A DNA stretch of 10,646 nt from an uncultured Collinsella sp. (GTDB lineage: Bacteria; Actinomycetota; Coriobacteriia; Coriobacteriales; Coriobacteriaceae): NCBI GenBank assembly GCA_900759335.1, contig CAAEUX010000076.1, positions 1-10,646 on the forward strand. The letters run 5' to 3'. Below, in pieces: positions 1-6,776 of this stretch; within the stretch, counting starts at the first letter, position 1; each line of letters opens with the position of its first letter. Made by a program: the position numbers and the translations under genes. The notes beneath the pieces were generated by a model that was not told the origin of the DNA, made no database searches, and saw only the letters and a program-made list of their open reading frames with translations.

Positions 1-598
1 AGACGATAGAGACCAAGGGAACGAGATACACCACCGCCATAACCGCCACCTGAGCTATAAGGGCAGCAGCTAGCTTATCTGCAGAGAACCAGATGGCTGG
101 AATAGAAATAGCGGGCGTTGCGATAGTCAGCACCAAGGTAAGGGCCACCACGGGTTTGAATTGAAATTCATAGCGAAGCTTCGCTGACCAATAGGAATAG
201 CAGGGGGAAATAATGCACCGCAGCACGAGCAGAAAAACATAGGGTGCCGCCAAGCCCAAGAGCTTGCTCCAGAACGACGGAGCTACGAGGAAGATGCCGA
301 GCCATAGAAGCCCCGTCACGCCGGTTAGACCGAGCATCGACGCCGTAAACCCATCTCGATCATTTTCGTACTTCATCATACCGTTGAAAAAGACGTAGGA
401 ACCTAGGTTCAAGGTAATTAGAATGGCGGCGATTTCCGTCCACGATTGGAATACGACATAGTCGCCGTATTCCGACTCGCTCAATAGGCGGGTAAAAATC
501 GGTATGACGATAAGCCCAATGCACTTCTGAATAACGCTGCATACGGCAAACCACAATGATGCCTTTGCCGCCTTGGCTGTCGTCTCCTCAGTTGGCAT
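1..598 (-). CDS. wzx: Wzx-like polysaccharide flippase, N-terminal part (cut by left edge)
   Basis: The first 199 codons of a membrane protein are present; the frame is open to base 1, so the C-terminus lies outside the window. The start is the ATG at 598-596, preceded by an AAGGCGG ribosome-binding-like sequence, and it overlaps the end of the polymerase gene by 11 bases. The N-terminus has a short polar lead (MPTEETTAKAA) followed by the MOP/Wzx-type opening: SLWF, then a hydrophobic helix with PIFTRLLSESEYGDY. Further hydrophobic stretches lie around residues 50-70, 88-105, 113-130 and 147-170. Flippases of this family move lipid-linked oligosaccharide repeat units across the cytoplasmic membrane. 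Its place directly after a Wzy-like polymerase fits that role. Family assignment is from pattern recognition; the substrate cannot be read from the sequence. Confidence 0.85.
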   Translation of the reverse strand, partial: MPTEETTAKAAKASLWFAVCSVIQKCIGLIVIPIFTRLLSESEYGDYVVFQSWTEIAAILITLNLGSYVFFNGMMKYENDRDGFTASMLGLTGVTGLLWLGIFLVAPSFWSKLLGLAAPYVFLLVLRCIISPCYSYWSAKLRYEFQFKPVVALTLVLTIATPAISIPAIWFSADKLAAALIAQVAVMAVVYLVPLVSIV

Positions 599-2018
599 CA
601 GACACCGCCTTCAACTCCGCCGATCGAGCCCGAATGTAGGCTCGATTTCCCGCTCGGAACAATCCCACCACGAAGAGAAAGACGTAAGACAAAAGCGAGA
701 GCACGTCGAAATACCCTATGAAGAGGAACATTGAGAGAGCCGTCATGGAGATAACGAGCAAACGCATGCACACGGTTGCGACAACGAGACGATTCGACGC
801 TATTGAACGAAGCAAGCCGTTGGTCAGCAGCGACACAATCACGCCCATAATACATGAGAAGACGAGGGGGCCAGCCATACCGAAATAATACAACGCCGCC
901 GCATACCCCCCTTCAGTGTACTGAGAACCGCTTCGTAATTTTTCATCAATAAGGTAGCCCGGCGCCGTGGAGTACATAATACCGTAAACCCCGTTGCGAT
1001 GCCCAACGTTGTTACTAGCACCTTCACGTCGCTCGATGAGAGCATCCCATTCGTATTCCAACTCATCAAGATGGCTGTCATCGCCGTACCAGTCGTAAGT
1101 CTTCCACCAAAGTTGACCCTGCTGAGCCGTTCGCGAGAATAGGTAACCAACAGGATCCTTGGAGGAAGTAAACGAGAACGCCACAAGAGAAAAGCCCACA
1201 AGAGCAAGAATGCACGCCAGGCAGAGCACGGCCGCCTGGCGAAGAAACTGAGCTCCTCGCGCTACGATGCGATCATAGAACACGAGGAACAGGACGCAGG
1301 CTACATTGAGAAAGTTGCCGAATTTGTTCCCCGTCCACAATAAGTAGAGGACGTAAACGCCCACGGCGGCCGCGCCTAATCTTTTATCTCCCTGGCGAAT
1401 TGCCATAGCAGGTATGATAATAGCGTAGGACAGAACGTTCGCCACAGTCTGCCACAGTCCCGCAAGCCCGTAGCTTCGAGCATAGTCAAAGCTATTGAGC
1501 CCCAGAAGGAATGAAGGTTTCGGGACAACTTGCAAGAAGAGGAGGATCGCACAAGCAAGAATAACCTGGGACGCCAGTGTTACCCACTTTTGCCTCGTTG
1601 CCGCACCCGTAAGGCCCTCTTTGGGCAGGGCAAGCTCCCCCCATCGACAATCGCAGACAAGAAGAACAACAACGAACACCCATCGAGAAAGGATGAGGAG
1701 AGGCAGAGAGCCCGCAAAGCTGCTAAAGGTATCGAGTTCCGGCAAGCTGATTTCCTGCGTCTCGATAATAGCGCAACCGAGTATGTTTGCGCCAATAGCA
1801 AACACGAAGGCGAAATACTTGACGAAAAACTCTCCGCGTTTGAGGACAAGCGCAACAAAGAAGGCGGCAACTGCGATGAGGGACGCATAGGACGCCAGAA
1901 GATACTCAGCCATTATAGTAGACAAGACGAGCACAATGCCCGTAATCGCCGTCTCGGCAAACAGGCTCGACCTCGTTGTATCTCTCTCTGCAACCTTCGT
2001 ATGCGCCACAGGTGTCAT
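588..2018 (-). CDS. wzy: Wzy-like oligosaccharide repeat-unit polymerase
   Basis: A very hydrophobic 476-residue protein with roughly ten or more predicted membrane helices. One large polar loop lies at about residues 285-375, before the last helices, which is the layout of O-antigen/capsule repeat-unit polymerases. A GNKFGN motif follows a membrane helix near residue 230, and YSTAPGYLIDEK lies near the end of the loop. Wzy enzymes join flipped repeat units on the outer face of the membrane. I start it at the ATG at 2018-2016, which overlaps the upstream glycosyltransferase stop as ATGA. A start 14 codons further upstream would extend the overlap to 46 bases and add a polar tail. The downstream flippase starts inside its last codons. 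Wzy sequences diverge strongly, so topology and context carry the call. Confidence 0.82.
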   Translation of the reverse strand: MTPVAHTKVAERDTTRSSLFAETAITGIVLVLSTIMAEYLLASYASLIAVAAFFVALVLKRGEFFVKYFAFVFAIGANILGCAIIETQEISLPELDTFSSFAGSLPLLILSRWVFVVVLLVCDCRWGELALPKEGLTGAATRQKWVTLASQVILACAILLFLQVVPKPSFLLGLNSFDYARSYGLAGLWQTVANVLSYAIIIPAMAIRQGDKRLGAAAVGVYVLYLLWTGNKFGNFLNVACVLFLVFYDRIVARGAQFLRQAAVLCLACILALVGFSLVAFSFTSSKDPVGYLFSRTAQQGQLWWKTYDWYGDDSHLDELEYEWDALIERREGASNNVGHRNGVYGIMYSTAPGYLIDEKLRSGSQYTEGGYAAALYYFGMAGPLVFSCIMGVIVSLLTNGLLRSIASNRLVVATVCMRLLVISMTALSMFLFIGYFDVLSLLSYVFLFVVGLFRAGNRAYIRARSAELKAVSDAN

Positions 2019-2974
2019 CCCCGTTTCGCAAGACGAAACAGCAACGCGGTCGCAGACCATCCGAGAAAAGTCACCGCTGACGCAATCCTCGTCTTTGCCC
2101 TCGCCCGATTATCACGAATAACGCGCACTCTGTTTTCCACAATGGTTCTTTGAATCCGTCTTCTAGAGTCCTCCTCGATGGAATTTTCTGTCGCATTAAG
2201 CAACAGGTGAAATGCAAACGATTGCCGCAAGCAGACAGCGGCATTGGTTAAATCCGATTGGGTAGCAGAAAAGGCATCGACCATCTCATCGAGCAGTCGA
2301 AGAGTCTTGACCTTCTCCTCTTTCGTAACTGAATGGTTTATTCCATTCAAATTTCGGCGATAGCCGTAAGACGTACTCGGGAAAAAGGCAACCGCCGCCG
2401 CCCTTTGGAATACCCGATAGGTAGTCGGCAAATCTTCATGAAGATACGATAAGGGAAACTCGACACCCTCCCAAAGACCTTTCTTGAATAGCTTCGACTG
2501 TGCGCAGCTGTCAAAACGCCCCTGATAAAACATGATTTCTATCGCCTCGGTTGGAGAAAGCACCTCTTCCTCCCCCACTTGAAGCGCCTCTCTGTCAAAA
2601 TGATCGGTGAAATCCGTCATGGTGGTTAGAGCGATATCGACGCTATGGCGAACGAGACAATCGTAGAGAAGAGCCACGTGTTCGCGACAAAGTACATCGT
2701 CGGAATCAACAAAGAGGAAGTACTCCCCCCTTGCCTCGCTCATTCCACGGTTCCTCGCTCCCGACAAACCCATATTGGCCTGATCAAACAAGCGAATTCG
2801 ATGATCAGCTTCGGCCATTCGAGAGCAAATAGCCGCACTCCCATCAGTCGATCCATCGTTGATAACGACTATCTCCAAATTATCATAGGTTTGTGAGCAG
2901 ACGCTTGCCAACGACTCTTCAACCCATTCCTCAACATTGTAAACGGGGAAGATCACGCTGATGAGAGGCAGCAT
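2015..2974 (-). CDS. Family 2 glycosyltransferase
   Basis: A 319-residue GT-A-fold glycosyltransferase. The N-terminal nucleotide-sugar domain has SVIFPVYNVE at about residues 6-15, NDGSTDGS at 39-46, and the metal-binding DSDD (DxD) at 90-93, preceded by GLSGARNRG, all diagnostic of GT2 enzymes. The C-terminal third is less typical and ends in a hydrophobic/basic segment that may contact the membrane. It probably adds one sugar to the lipid-linked repeat unit in the cytoplasm. The ATG at 2974 is chosen because AGGA lies four bases upstream. A GTG 15 bases earlier (2989) is possible but has no comparable ribosome-binding sequence. The stop overlaps the polymerase start (ATGA), which implies translational coupling. 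Donor and acceptor sugars cannot be inferred. Confidence 0.9.
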   Translation of the reverse strand: MLPLISVIFPVYNVEEWVEESLASVCSQTYDNLEIVVINDGSTDGSAAICSRMAEADHRIRLFDQANMGLSGARNRGMSEARGEYFLFVDSDDVLCREHVALLYDCLVRHSVDIALTTMTDFTDHFDREALQVGEEEVLSPTEAIEIMFYQGRFDSCAQSKLFKKGLWEGVEFPLSYLHEDLPTTYRVFQRAAAVAFFPSTSYGYRRNLNGINHSVTKEEKVKTLRLLDEMVDAFSATQSDLTNAAVCLRQSFAFHLLLNATENSIEEDSRRRIQRTIVENRVRVIRDNRARAKTRIASAVTFLGWSATALLFRLAKRG

Positions 2975-3003
2975 TTTGTCCTGAGTCACCGATTCGCTCG
3001 CTT

Positions 3004-4464
3004 CTACTTAATAAGAAAATCTTTGATGCGGCCAAATGCTTTGATCGATCGCTTAAGATCCTCAGGATCGGTCAAACCAACGCGGAGACGGTGCAGGATA
3101 TACCCAGGGCGCCAGTAATAACGCTTTCTCGCATCATCGCAGAACGAGACCATCTCCTCCGCCGTAAGCCCGGGAAGCTCGAGGAGGGCATTGATGGTAC
3201 CGTCCTCTTTCACGTAGTCAGAGTAATCGCCACGAATATAATCGTTTTCCTTAGCCCACCGATAGGCTTCTGTTCCCGGGAAGGGCAACAGCGGATAAAA
3301 CTGGGCAGTATCGGCCTTCAGGCGCATAGCAAGATCGAGGGTCTGTCGCATCGTCTCCTGCGTCTCTCCCCTATTGCCCACCATATAGCAAGCATGAACC
3401 TTTATCTTGGCCCGTTTCGCGTCGGCCATATATCGCTCTACCTGCTCAAGCGTCGTGCCCTTACGTATGTTGTCGAGAATTTCCTGTGAGCCGCTCTCAA
3501 TGCCCGGAATAATAAGGTGGCAGCCGGCCTTTCGCATAAGCACCATAGTGTCGTAGTCAAGATTAACCCGAGCGTTGCACAACCAACGCAGCTTTTTGCT
3601 CAGGCCACGTTCGATGAGCATTTCGCAGATAGTCGCCACCCGTCGCTTGTCGATGGTGAAGGTGTCGTCCTCGATGACAACTTCTTTCACATCAGGGAAA
3701 TTGTCGGCAATATGCTGGAATTCGTCAACAACATTTTCAGCGGAACGCAAGCGATAGCGATGGCCGTGCATCGTCTGGGGATAAACGCAAAACGTGCAGT
3801 GGGCCGGACAGCCACGACCGGTAAATATCTGAATCTCCGGATAGGCCGAAGCCGCAAAAAAGTAGTCACGCTCATCGAGGTGCTTCTTGACGAATTCGGC
3901 TGCAAAGGGAATCTCGTCCAGATCCGTGATAAAGGGGTAGGGATCGTTGACCGTCACGTTGCGAGCCTCGTCGCACCAGGCAAGCCCGAGCACATCCGAC
4001 GGATTGCCACCGTCCCGCAGTGCCCGAGCCACATCGCGAACGATATAATCGAACTCTTTGAGAGCCACCGCATCAACCCACCGAGCATTGCCGAGCGTTT
4101 CTTCGGGAAGCGCCGAAGGATGGGTGCCGACAAGCATTACATATGCCTCGGGGTACTTCTCCTTGAGAGCATCAGCGAAGGCAATGTCAGAATAGATGGA
4201 GGGCGTCGACGTGTCCACGACGAACAGGCGCGTCTCGGCACCCCGCTGGTCAATGGCCTCCATTGACTGACCATAATCCAACGGTGTTGCAGGCGCGTCG
4301 AGAAACTCAACGTCGAAACCGTCTTTCTCGCAAACAGCCGCTGCGTAAATAAGCCAAAGAGGGTAGTACAGCGTTCCGCTTCGCGTAATGGCCGCACTTC
4401 GGTTCTCCCGTGCGAATTTCCCATGTTCTGCTTTAAAGGGAGGGTTGACGAAAAAAACTTTCAT
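3004..4464 (-). CDS. B12-binding-type radical SAM protein
   Basis: A 486-residue protein with two modules. Residues about 1-170 form an N-terminal Rossmann-like B12-binding-type domain (MKVFFVNPPF, then FVVDTST near 81-87 and GTHPSALPEET near 113-123). It lacks the DxHxxG cobalamin ligand motif, so base-off histidine ligation is not supported. Residues about 212-400 form the radical SAM core with the cluster ligands C219, C223 and C226 in GRGCPAHCTFC, and MVGNRGET later in the barrel. These enzymes cleave S-adenosylmethionine to start radical chemistry, often methylation of unreactive carbons or rearrangement. Encoded between two glycosyltransferases, it probably modifies the sugar or lipid of the repeat unit (inference). 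The ATG at 4464 follows the upstream stop as TGATATG, and AAGGA lies about nine bases before it. The 14-codon extension to a TTG is less likely. Confidence 0.88.
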   Translation of the reverse strand: MKVFFVNPPFKAEHGKFARENRSAAITRSGTLYYPLWLIYAAAVCEKDGFDVEFLDAPATPLDYGQSMEAIDQRGAETRLFVVDTSTPSIYSDIAFADALKEKYPEAYVMLVGTHPSALPEETLGNARWVDAVALKEFDYIVRDVARALRDGGNPSDVLGLAWCDEARNVTVNDPYPFITDLDEIPFAAEFVKKHLDERDYFFAASAYPEIQIFTGRGCPAHCTFCVYPQTMHGHRYRLRSAENVVDEFQHIADNFPDVKEVVIEDDTFTIDKRRVATICEMLIERGLSKKLRWLCNARVNLDYDTMVLMRKAGCHLIIPGIESGSQEILDNIRKGTTLEQVERYMADAKRAKIKVHACYMVGNRGETQETMRQTLDLAMRLKADTAQFYPLLPFPGTEAYRWAKENDYIRGDYSDYVKEDGTINALLELPGLTAEEMVSFCDDARKRYYWRPGYILHRLRVGLTDPEDLKRSIKAFGRIKDFLIK

Positions 4465-4465
4465 A

Positions 4466-5302
4466 TCAGACGTCCTTTTGTTCGCTGAGGGCCTTACCTG
4501 CGTCAAACAGGTACCCGTATTTCCTAAAGAAGTATACCAAGCCTTTCACATGCTCCCAATTCATCTTGCTCACGAGCTTTCTTTTTGAGAGCCGTTGATA
4601 CTCGTGGATGATTTCGACGTCGTGGTACCACGCGACCCGGAAACCAGCCCGATGGACACGTACGCAATAGTCCACATCTTCGGGAGCGTAGAAGATGCGT
4701 TCGTCGAGAAGGCCCACCTCTTCAAGCACGTTGCGCCGCATCATCCAGCAGGCAGAAAGCAGGTATCCGACATCCTGCACACCGTCCACGATTACCGCCG
4801 ACGGTTGCTCCATGCGCGCTCCTTTTTCAGCAATGGAGGAGACGGGGCAAGCCTTTCTCAGTTTAATGCCCAAGCTCGGCAGATTGCGCCCCGAAAGCTG
4901 CTTGGCGCCTGCCGAAGTCCTCATCGTGGGCCCCGCAAGTCCAATAGTCGGATCAGATTCCAACAAGGCAACGAGAGCTTCAATGGCGCTCTCGTTCACA
5001 ATCGTGTCTGAATCGAGGATACAAACATAGCCAATCTCGTCACCAAGATTTCTGAGCGCGATGTTGCGCGATATGGTAGTTCCCCGATTCTCGGGTTCTT
5101 TGAAAAGTCTCACCCGTCCATCTTGAGCAGCGAACACCTCAACGATTTCGACCGTACCGTCTGTGGAGCCATTGTCCACCACGAAGAGCATTACGGGTCT
5201 GGACTCGATCTCCAGGATAGACCGCAGGCATTTCTCCACATATTCGATTGAGTTCCATGTCAGGACAACAAACCCGACCGTTGAGCCCCTCTGTTGCGCC
5301 AT
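4466..5302 (-). CDS. Family 2 glycosyltransferase, rhamnosyltransferase-like
   Basis: A 278-residue GT2 enzyme. It shows FVVLTWNSIEYVEKCL at residues 11-26, VDNGSTDGT at 42-50, ENRGTTISRN at 71-80 and the metal-binding DSDT at 97-100. The acceptor-side block APEDVDYCVRVHRAGF, followed by IIHEYQR, is typical of rhamnosyltransferase-like (WbbL/RfbF-type) GT2 proteins; the sugar itself is a guess. The C-terminus is basic and aromatic. I prefer the ATG at 5302, because it begins just before the conserved first strand. The reading frame continues upstream to a TTG at 5383, which would overlap the previous gene by 26 bases and add 27 atypical residues. That choice leaves 55 bases between this gene and the Wzz-like gene. 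It likely extends the repeat unit in the cytoplasm. Confidence 0.88.
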   Translation of the reverse strand: MAQQRGSTVGFVVLTWNSIEYVEKCLRSILEIESRPVMLFVVDNGSTDGTVEIVEVFAAQDGRVRLFKEPENRGTTISRNIALRNLGDEIGYVCILDSDTIVNESAIEALVALLESDPTIGLAGPTMRTSAGAKQLSGRNLPSLGIKLRKACPVSSIAEKGARMEQPSAVIVDGVQDVGYLLSACWMMRRNVLEEVGLLDERIFYAPEDVDYCVRVHRAGFRVAWYHDVEIIHEYQRLSKRKLVSKMNWEHVKGLVYFFRKYGYLFDAGKALSEQKDV

Positions 5303-5357
5303 GAGAATTTGCGTTCCAAACTTCTGCCTAGATTGCTGATCAATGATGACAATCGAG

Positions 5358-6377
5358 CTAATCAATGAGTGCGATAGCGCCAACAGGCACTTTCATGTAG
5401 CCAAGTTCATCCAACGCGCTTGCAACGTCACGCACGCTGTCTTCCCAACGCCTCACACACACCACCGTTGCGTCCGCATCGTGAAGAGCGACGGCGCCGG
5501 CGGAGCTTTGGCACCAGGCGGGGCACTCCACAAACGCGGGCGTCAGGCTCTGCCCGCCATTCCGAGCAGCTATCGCCAAGGCATCTCCCAACGACCCCGC
5601 ATTTGCCTTATCAACAGGTAAAAGAGCTATGCGGGAGATAGGTGCATCGACACCGAATTCCAGTATTGCCCACAGCCGGTCGCTGCCGTTCCCGTTCTCT
5701 GCGATTTGCAAAACAGGAGCGCCGCCCATACCCTCCAATGAGGATTTCGAGGCAACAGGAGCATGCTTGATAAGCCGAGCAATGAGAACACAAAGCGCGA
5801 TGCAGAGGCCGAGGAGGAACCCCACCGTCGTTCCCTTGGCAACGCCTATTCCGGAGGCTGACGCCCCAGTGGCATCTTTCACGATGAAATCACAAAAGGC
5901 ATAGGATCGCTCACCCTGCTGCTGAATGAACAGGGATTCGTCTGAGCCCTCGACGACGCTATTGTCCTCGGCAAGAACCTTCTGCCGCCTCTCTTCAAGG
6001 GAGGCAAAGTAGTTCTCCGCTTCCTCAGCGGCGTACTGAGCGGCTTGGTTGGCAATAAGTACAGCCTCCTCCGGCGACGATTCTTCTACCGTAATGGACA
6101 CAGTTTGCGACTTCACTCCCGTTCCCACACTTGAGGCGATGGAGGAATCGCCTTCCGCAGAACCGTACTGCGTTACGCAGTCATTAACCACTGTGGTGAG
6201 AGCCGTTGTCGACACGGAATCCGAGGGATCCATGACGGTAATCGAAGACGTCGCCTCATACTGGGGTTTTAGCACGAAACCAAACACGCAAGCTGCAGCC
6301 AACGTGCAAGCAGCCACAATAGCCACGCACATTTTCCAATAATGCTTGGCGGCCGCAAGAAGCTCCATCGCCGTCAA
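5358..6377 (-). CDS. Wzz-like chain-length regulator fused to a degenerate tyrosine-kinase-like domain
   Basis: A 339-residue protein and the first gene of the operon. A membrane helix lies at about residues 17-36, followed by the Wzz-type KPQYEATSSITV segment. An extracytoplasmic region contains a probable coiled coil (about 102-135), and a second helix is at about 184-201, giving the classic two-helix chain-length regulator layout. The cytoplasmic tail (about 248-338) resembles the nucleotide-binding fold of bacterial tyrosine kinases: ISRIALLPVDKANAGSLGDA sits where the P-loop should be but has no GKS/T. AFVEC is at the Walker B position, and ADATVVCVRR with GAIALID form the final strands. 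No C-terminal tyrosine cluster is visible. It probably controls polymer length without kinase activity (inference). The TTG start at 6377 is set by a strong AGGAGG five bases upstream; the in-frame ATG at 6368 is too far from it. Confidence 0.8.
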   Translation of the reverse strand: MTAMELLAAAKHYWKMCVAIVAACTLAAACVFGFVLKPQYEATSSITVMDPSDSVSTTALTTVVNDCVTQYGSAEGDSSIASSVGTGVKSQTVSITVEESSPEEAVLIANQAAQYAAEEAENYFASLEERRQKVLAEDNSVVEGSDESLFIQQQGERSYAFCDFIVKDATGASASGIGVAKGTTVGFLLGLCIALCVLIARLIKHAPVASKSSLEGMGGAPVLQIAENGNGSDRLWAILEFGVDAPISRIALLPVDKANAGSLGDALAIAARNGGQSLTPAFVECPAWCQSSAGAVALHDADATVVCVRRWEDSVRDVASALDELGYMKVPVGAIALID

Positions 6378-6382
6378 AAGGC

Positions 6383-6388
6383 CCTCCT
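6383..6388 (-). promoter_or_regulatory. Ribosome-binding site that selects a TTG start
   Basis: AGGAGG on the minus strand lies five bases before the TTG at 6377-6375. The next in-frame ATG, at 6368, is 14 bases away. This makes TTG the better start for the Wzz-like gene. Confidence 0.65.
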
Positions 6389-6422
6389 ATCAACCAATTC
6401 GGATAAAAGCAAACAAATTTAT

Positions 6423-6453
6423 TTTATATGCGCCTTTACCCTGTTCATCCCAA
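6423..6453 (-). promoter_or_regulatory. Candidate promoter of the polysaccharide operon
   Basis: On the minus strand TTGGGA (6453-6448) could serve as a -35. It is followed by CATATA at 17 bases, overlapped by TATAAA (6428-6423) at 19 bases, in an AT-rich stretch about 45-50 bases before the Wzz-like start. It is the only good sigma-70-like candidate I see between the operon and the insertion sequence. The call is motif-based only. Confidence 0.35.
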
Positions 6454-6603
6454 ACCCATCAATTTGGCCTGAAATTCCATTGCAGGCGGCAACAAGAGGC
6501 GTCTTACCAAAACGTGCCTTCAACTCCGTTGGTGTGGACGGGCTCTTAGAACTCGATGGCACACGGATCCAGCTGAGTTCCGTGAAAAGGCGAGAGCGTA
6601 CAG

Positions 6604-6624
6604 ATCAACTCGCGAATCAACTCG
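6604..6624. repeat. Tandem exact 9-mer repeat
   Basis: ATCAACTCG occurs at 6604-6612 and again at 6616-6624, a period of 12 bases, and runs directly into the near-palindrome at 6624-6643. This could be a protein-binding site, but no regulator is evident. Confidence 0.5.
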
Positions 6625-6643
6625 GTAACTTTGCAAAGTAACC
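6624..6643. repeat. 20-base near-perfect palindrome
   Basis: The arms GGTAACTTTG and CAAAGTAACC pair at nine of ten positions, the exception being an A-A mismatch at the fourth pair. There is no loop, so as DNA it resembles a dimer-binding operator or recombination site rather than a terminator, and no T-run follows. It lies 24 bases outside the left inverted repeat of the insertion sequence. Confidence 0.55.
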
Positions 6644-6667
6644 GCAACGCTTGAGAACCTTTGGATC

Positions 6668-6690
6668 GCGTGCCGAAGGTTGGTGTAACG
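6668..6690 (+). repeat. Left terminal inverted repeat of the IS256-family element
   Basis: It starts GCGTGCCGA and ends GTTGGTGTAACG. Its reverse complement is found at 8143-8165 with three mismatches, one at the fifth base and two in the middle. Confidence 0.82.
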
Positions 6691-6738
6691 GGCGTTTCGC
6701 AGGCCGATTAAACGGCGCATGAGAAACGGCCATCGCTA

Positions 6739-6766
6739 GAATCGTTTATTGCGAAGTAACCGATTC
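6739..6766 (+). repeat. Inverted repeat just upstream of the transposase start
   Basis: GAATCG (6739-6744) and CGATTC (6761-6766) can form a six-pair stem with a 16-base loop, ending ten bases before the transposase start. A TAGAAT -10-like hexamer overlaps its left arm (6737-6742). In a read-through transcript the stem lies just 5' of the AAGG ribosome-binding sequence and might limit translation, as described for other insertion sequences; this is inference. Confidence 0.35.
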
Positions 6767-6776
6767 GAGAAAGGCG

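Larger units (their letters stand above)
6378..6667. other. Non-coding region between the polysaccharide operon and the insertion sequence
   Basis: About 290 bases without a convincing gene. The left third is AT-rich and holds the leader and candidate promoter of the leftward operon, including a small AATTT/AAATT dyad at 6461-6476. The right two thirds hold a tandem 9-mer, a near-palindrome and, at 6512-6543, GTGCC and GTTGGTGT blocks resembling the end of the neighbouring insertion sequence. Short open frames cross it in both directions, but none has a ribosome-binding site or recognisable protein motif. Confidence 0.6.

Noticed and set aside
360..554. 64-codon minus-strand frame at the left
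   Set aside because: It overlaps the flippase in another frame. The flippase frame is open from 598 to base 1 with family-like motifs, while this one has none.
2019..2060. Upstream start of the polymerase gene
   Set aside because: It would extend the overlap with the glycosyltransferase to 46 bases; the ATGA start at 2018 is the usual coupled arrangement.
1530..2153. 207-codon plus-strand frame opposite the polymerase
   Set aside because: Highly charged antisense translation with no motif; the minus strand carries a clear membrane protein.
3517..4266. 249-codon plus-strand frame opposite the radical SAM gene
   Set aside because: Antisense to a gene with an intact cysteine motif; no recognisable protein features.
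4465..4506. TTG start extending the radical SAM protein by 14 residues
   Set aside because: The extension lies inside the upstream gene, whereas the ATG at 4464 has AAGGA at good spacing and begins at the conserved first strand.
6342..6641. 99-codon plus-strand frame in the gap left of the insertion sequence
   Set aside because: No ribosome-binding site; begins inside the Wzz-like gene on the opposite strand and shows no known motif. A gene remnant is possible but unsupported.
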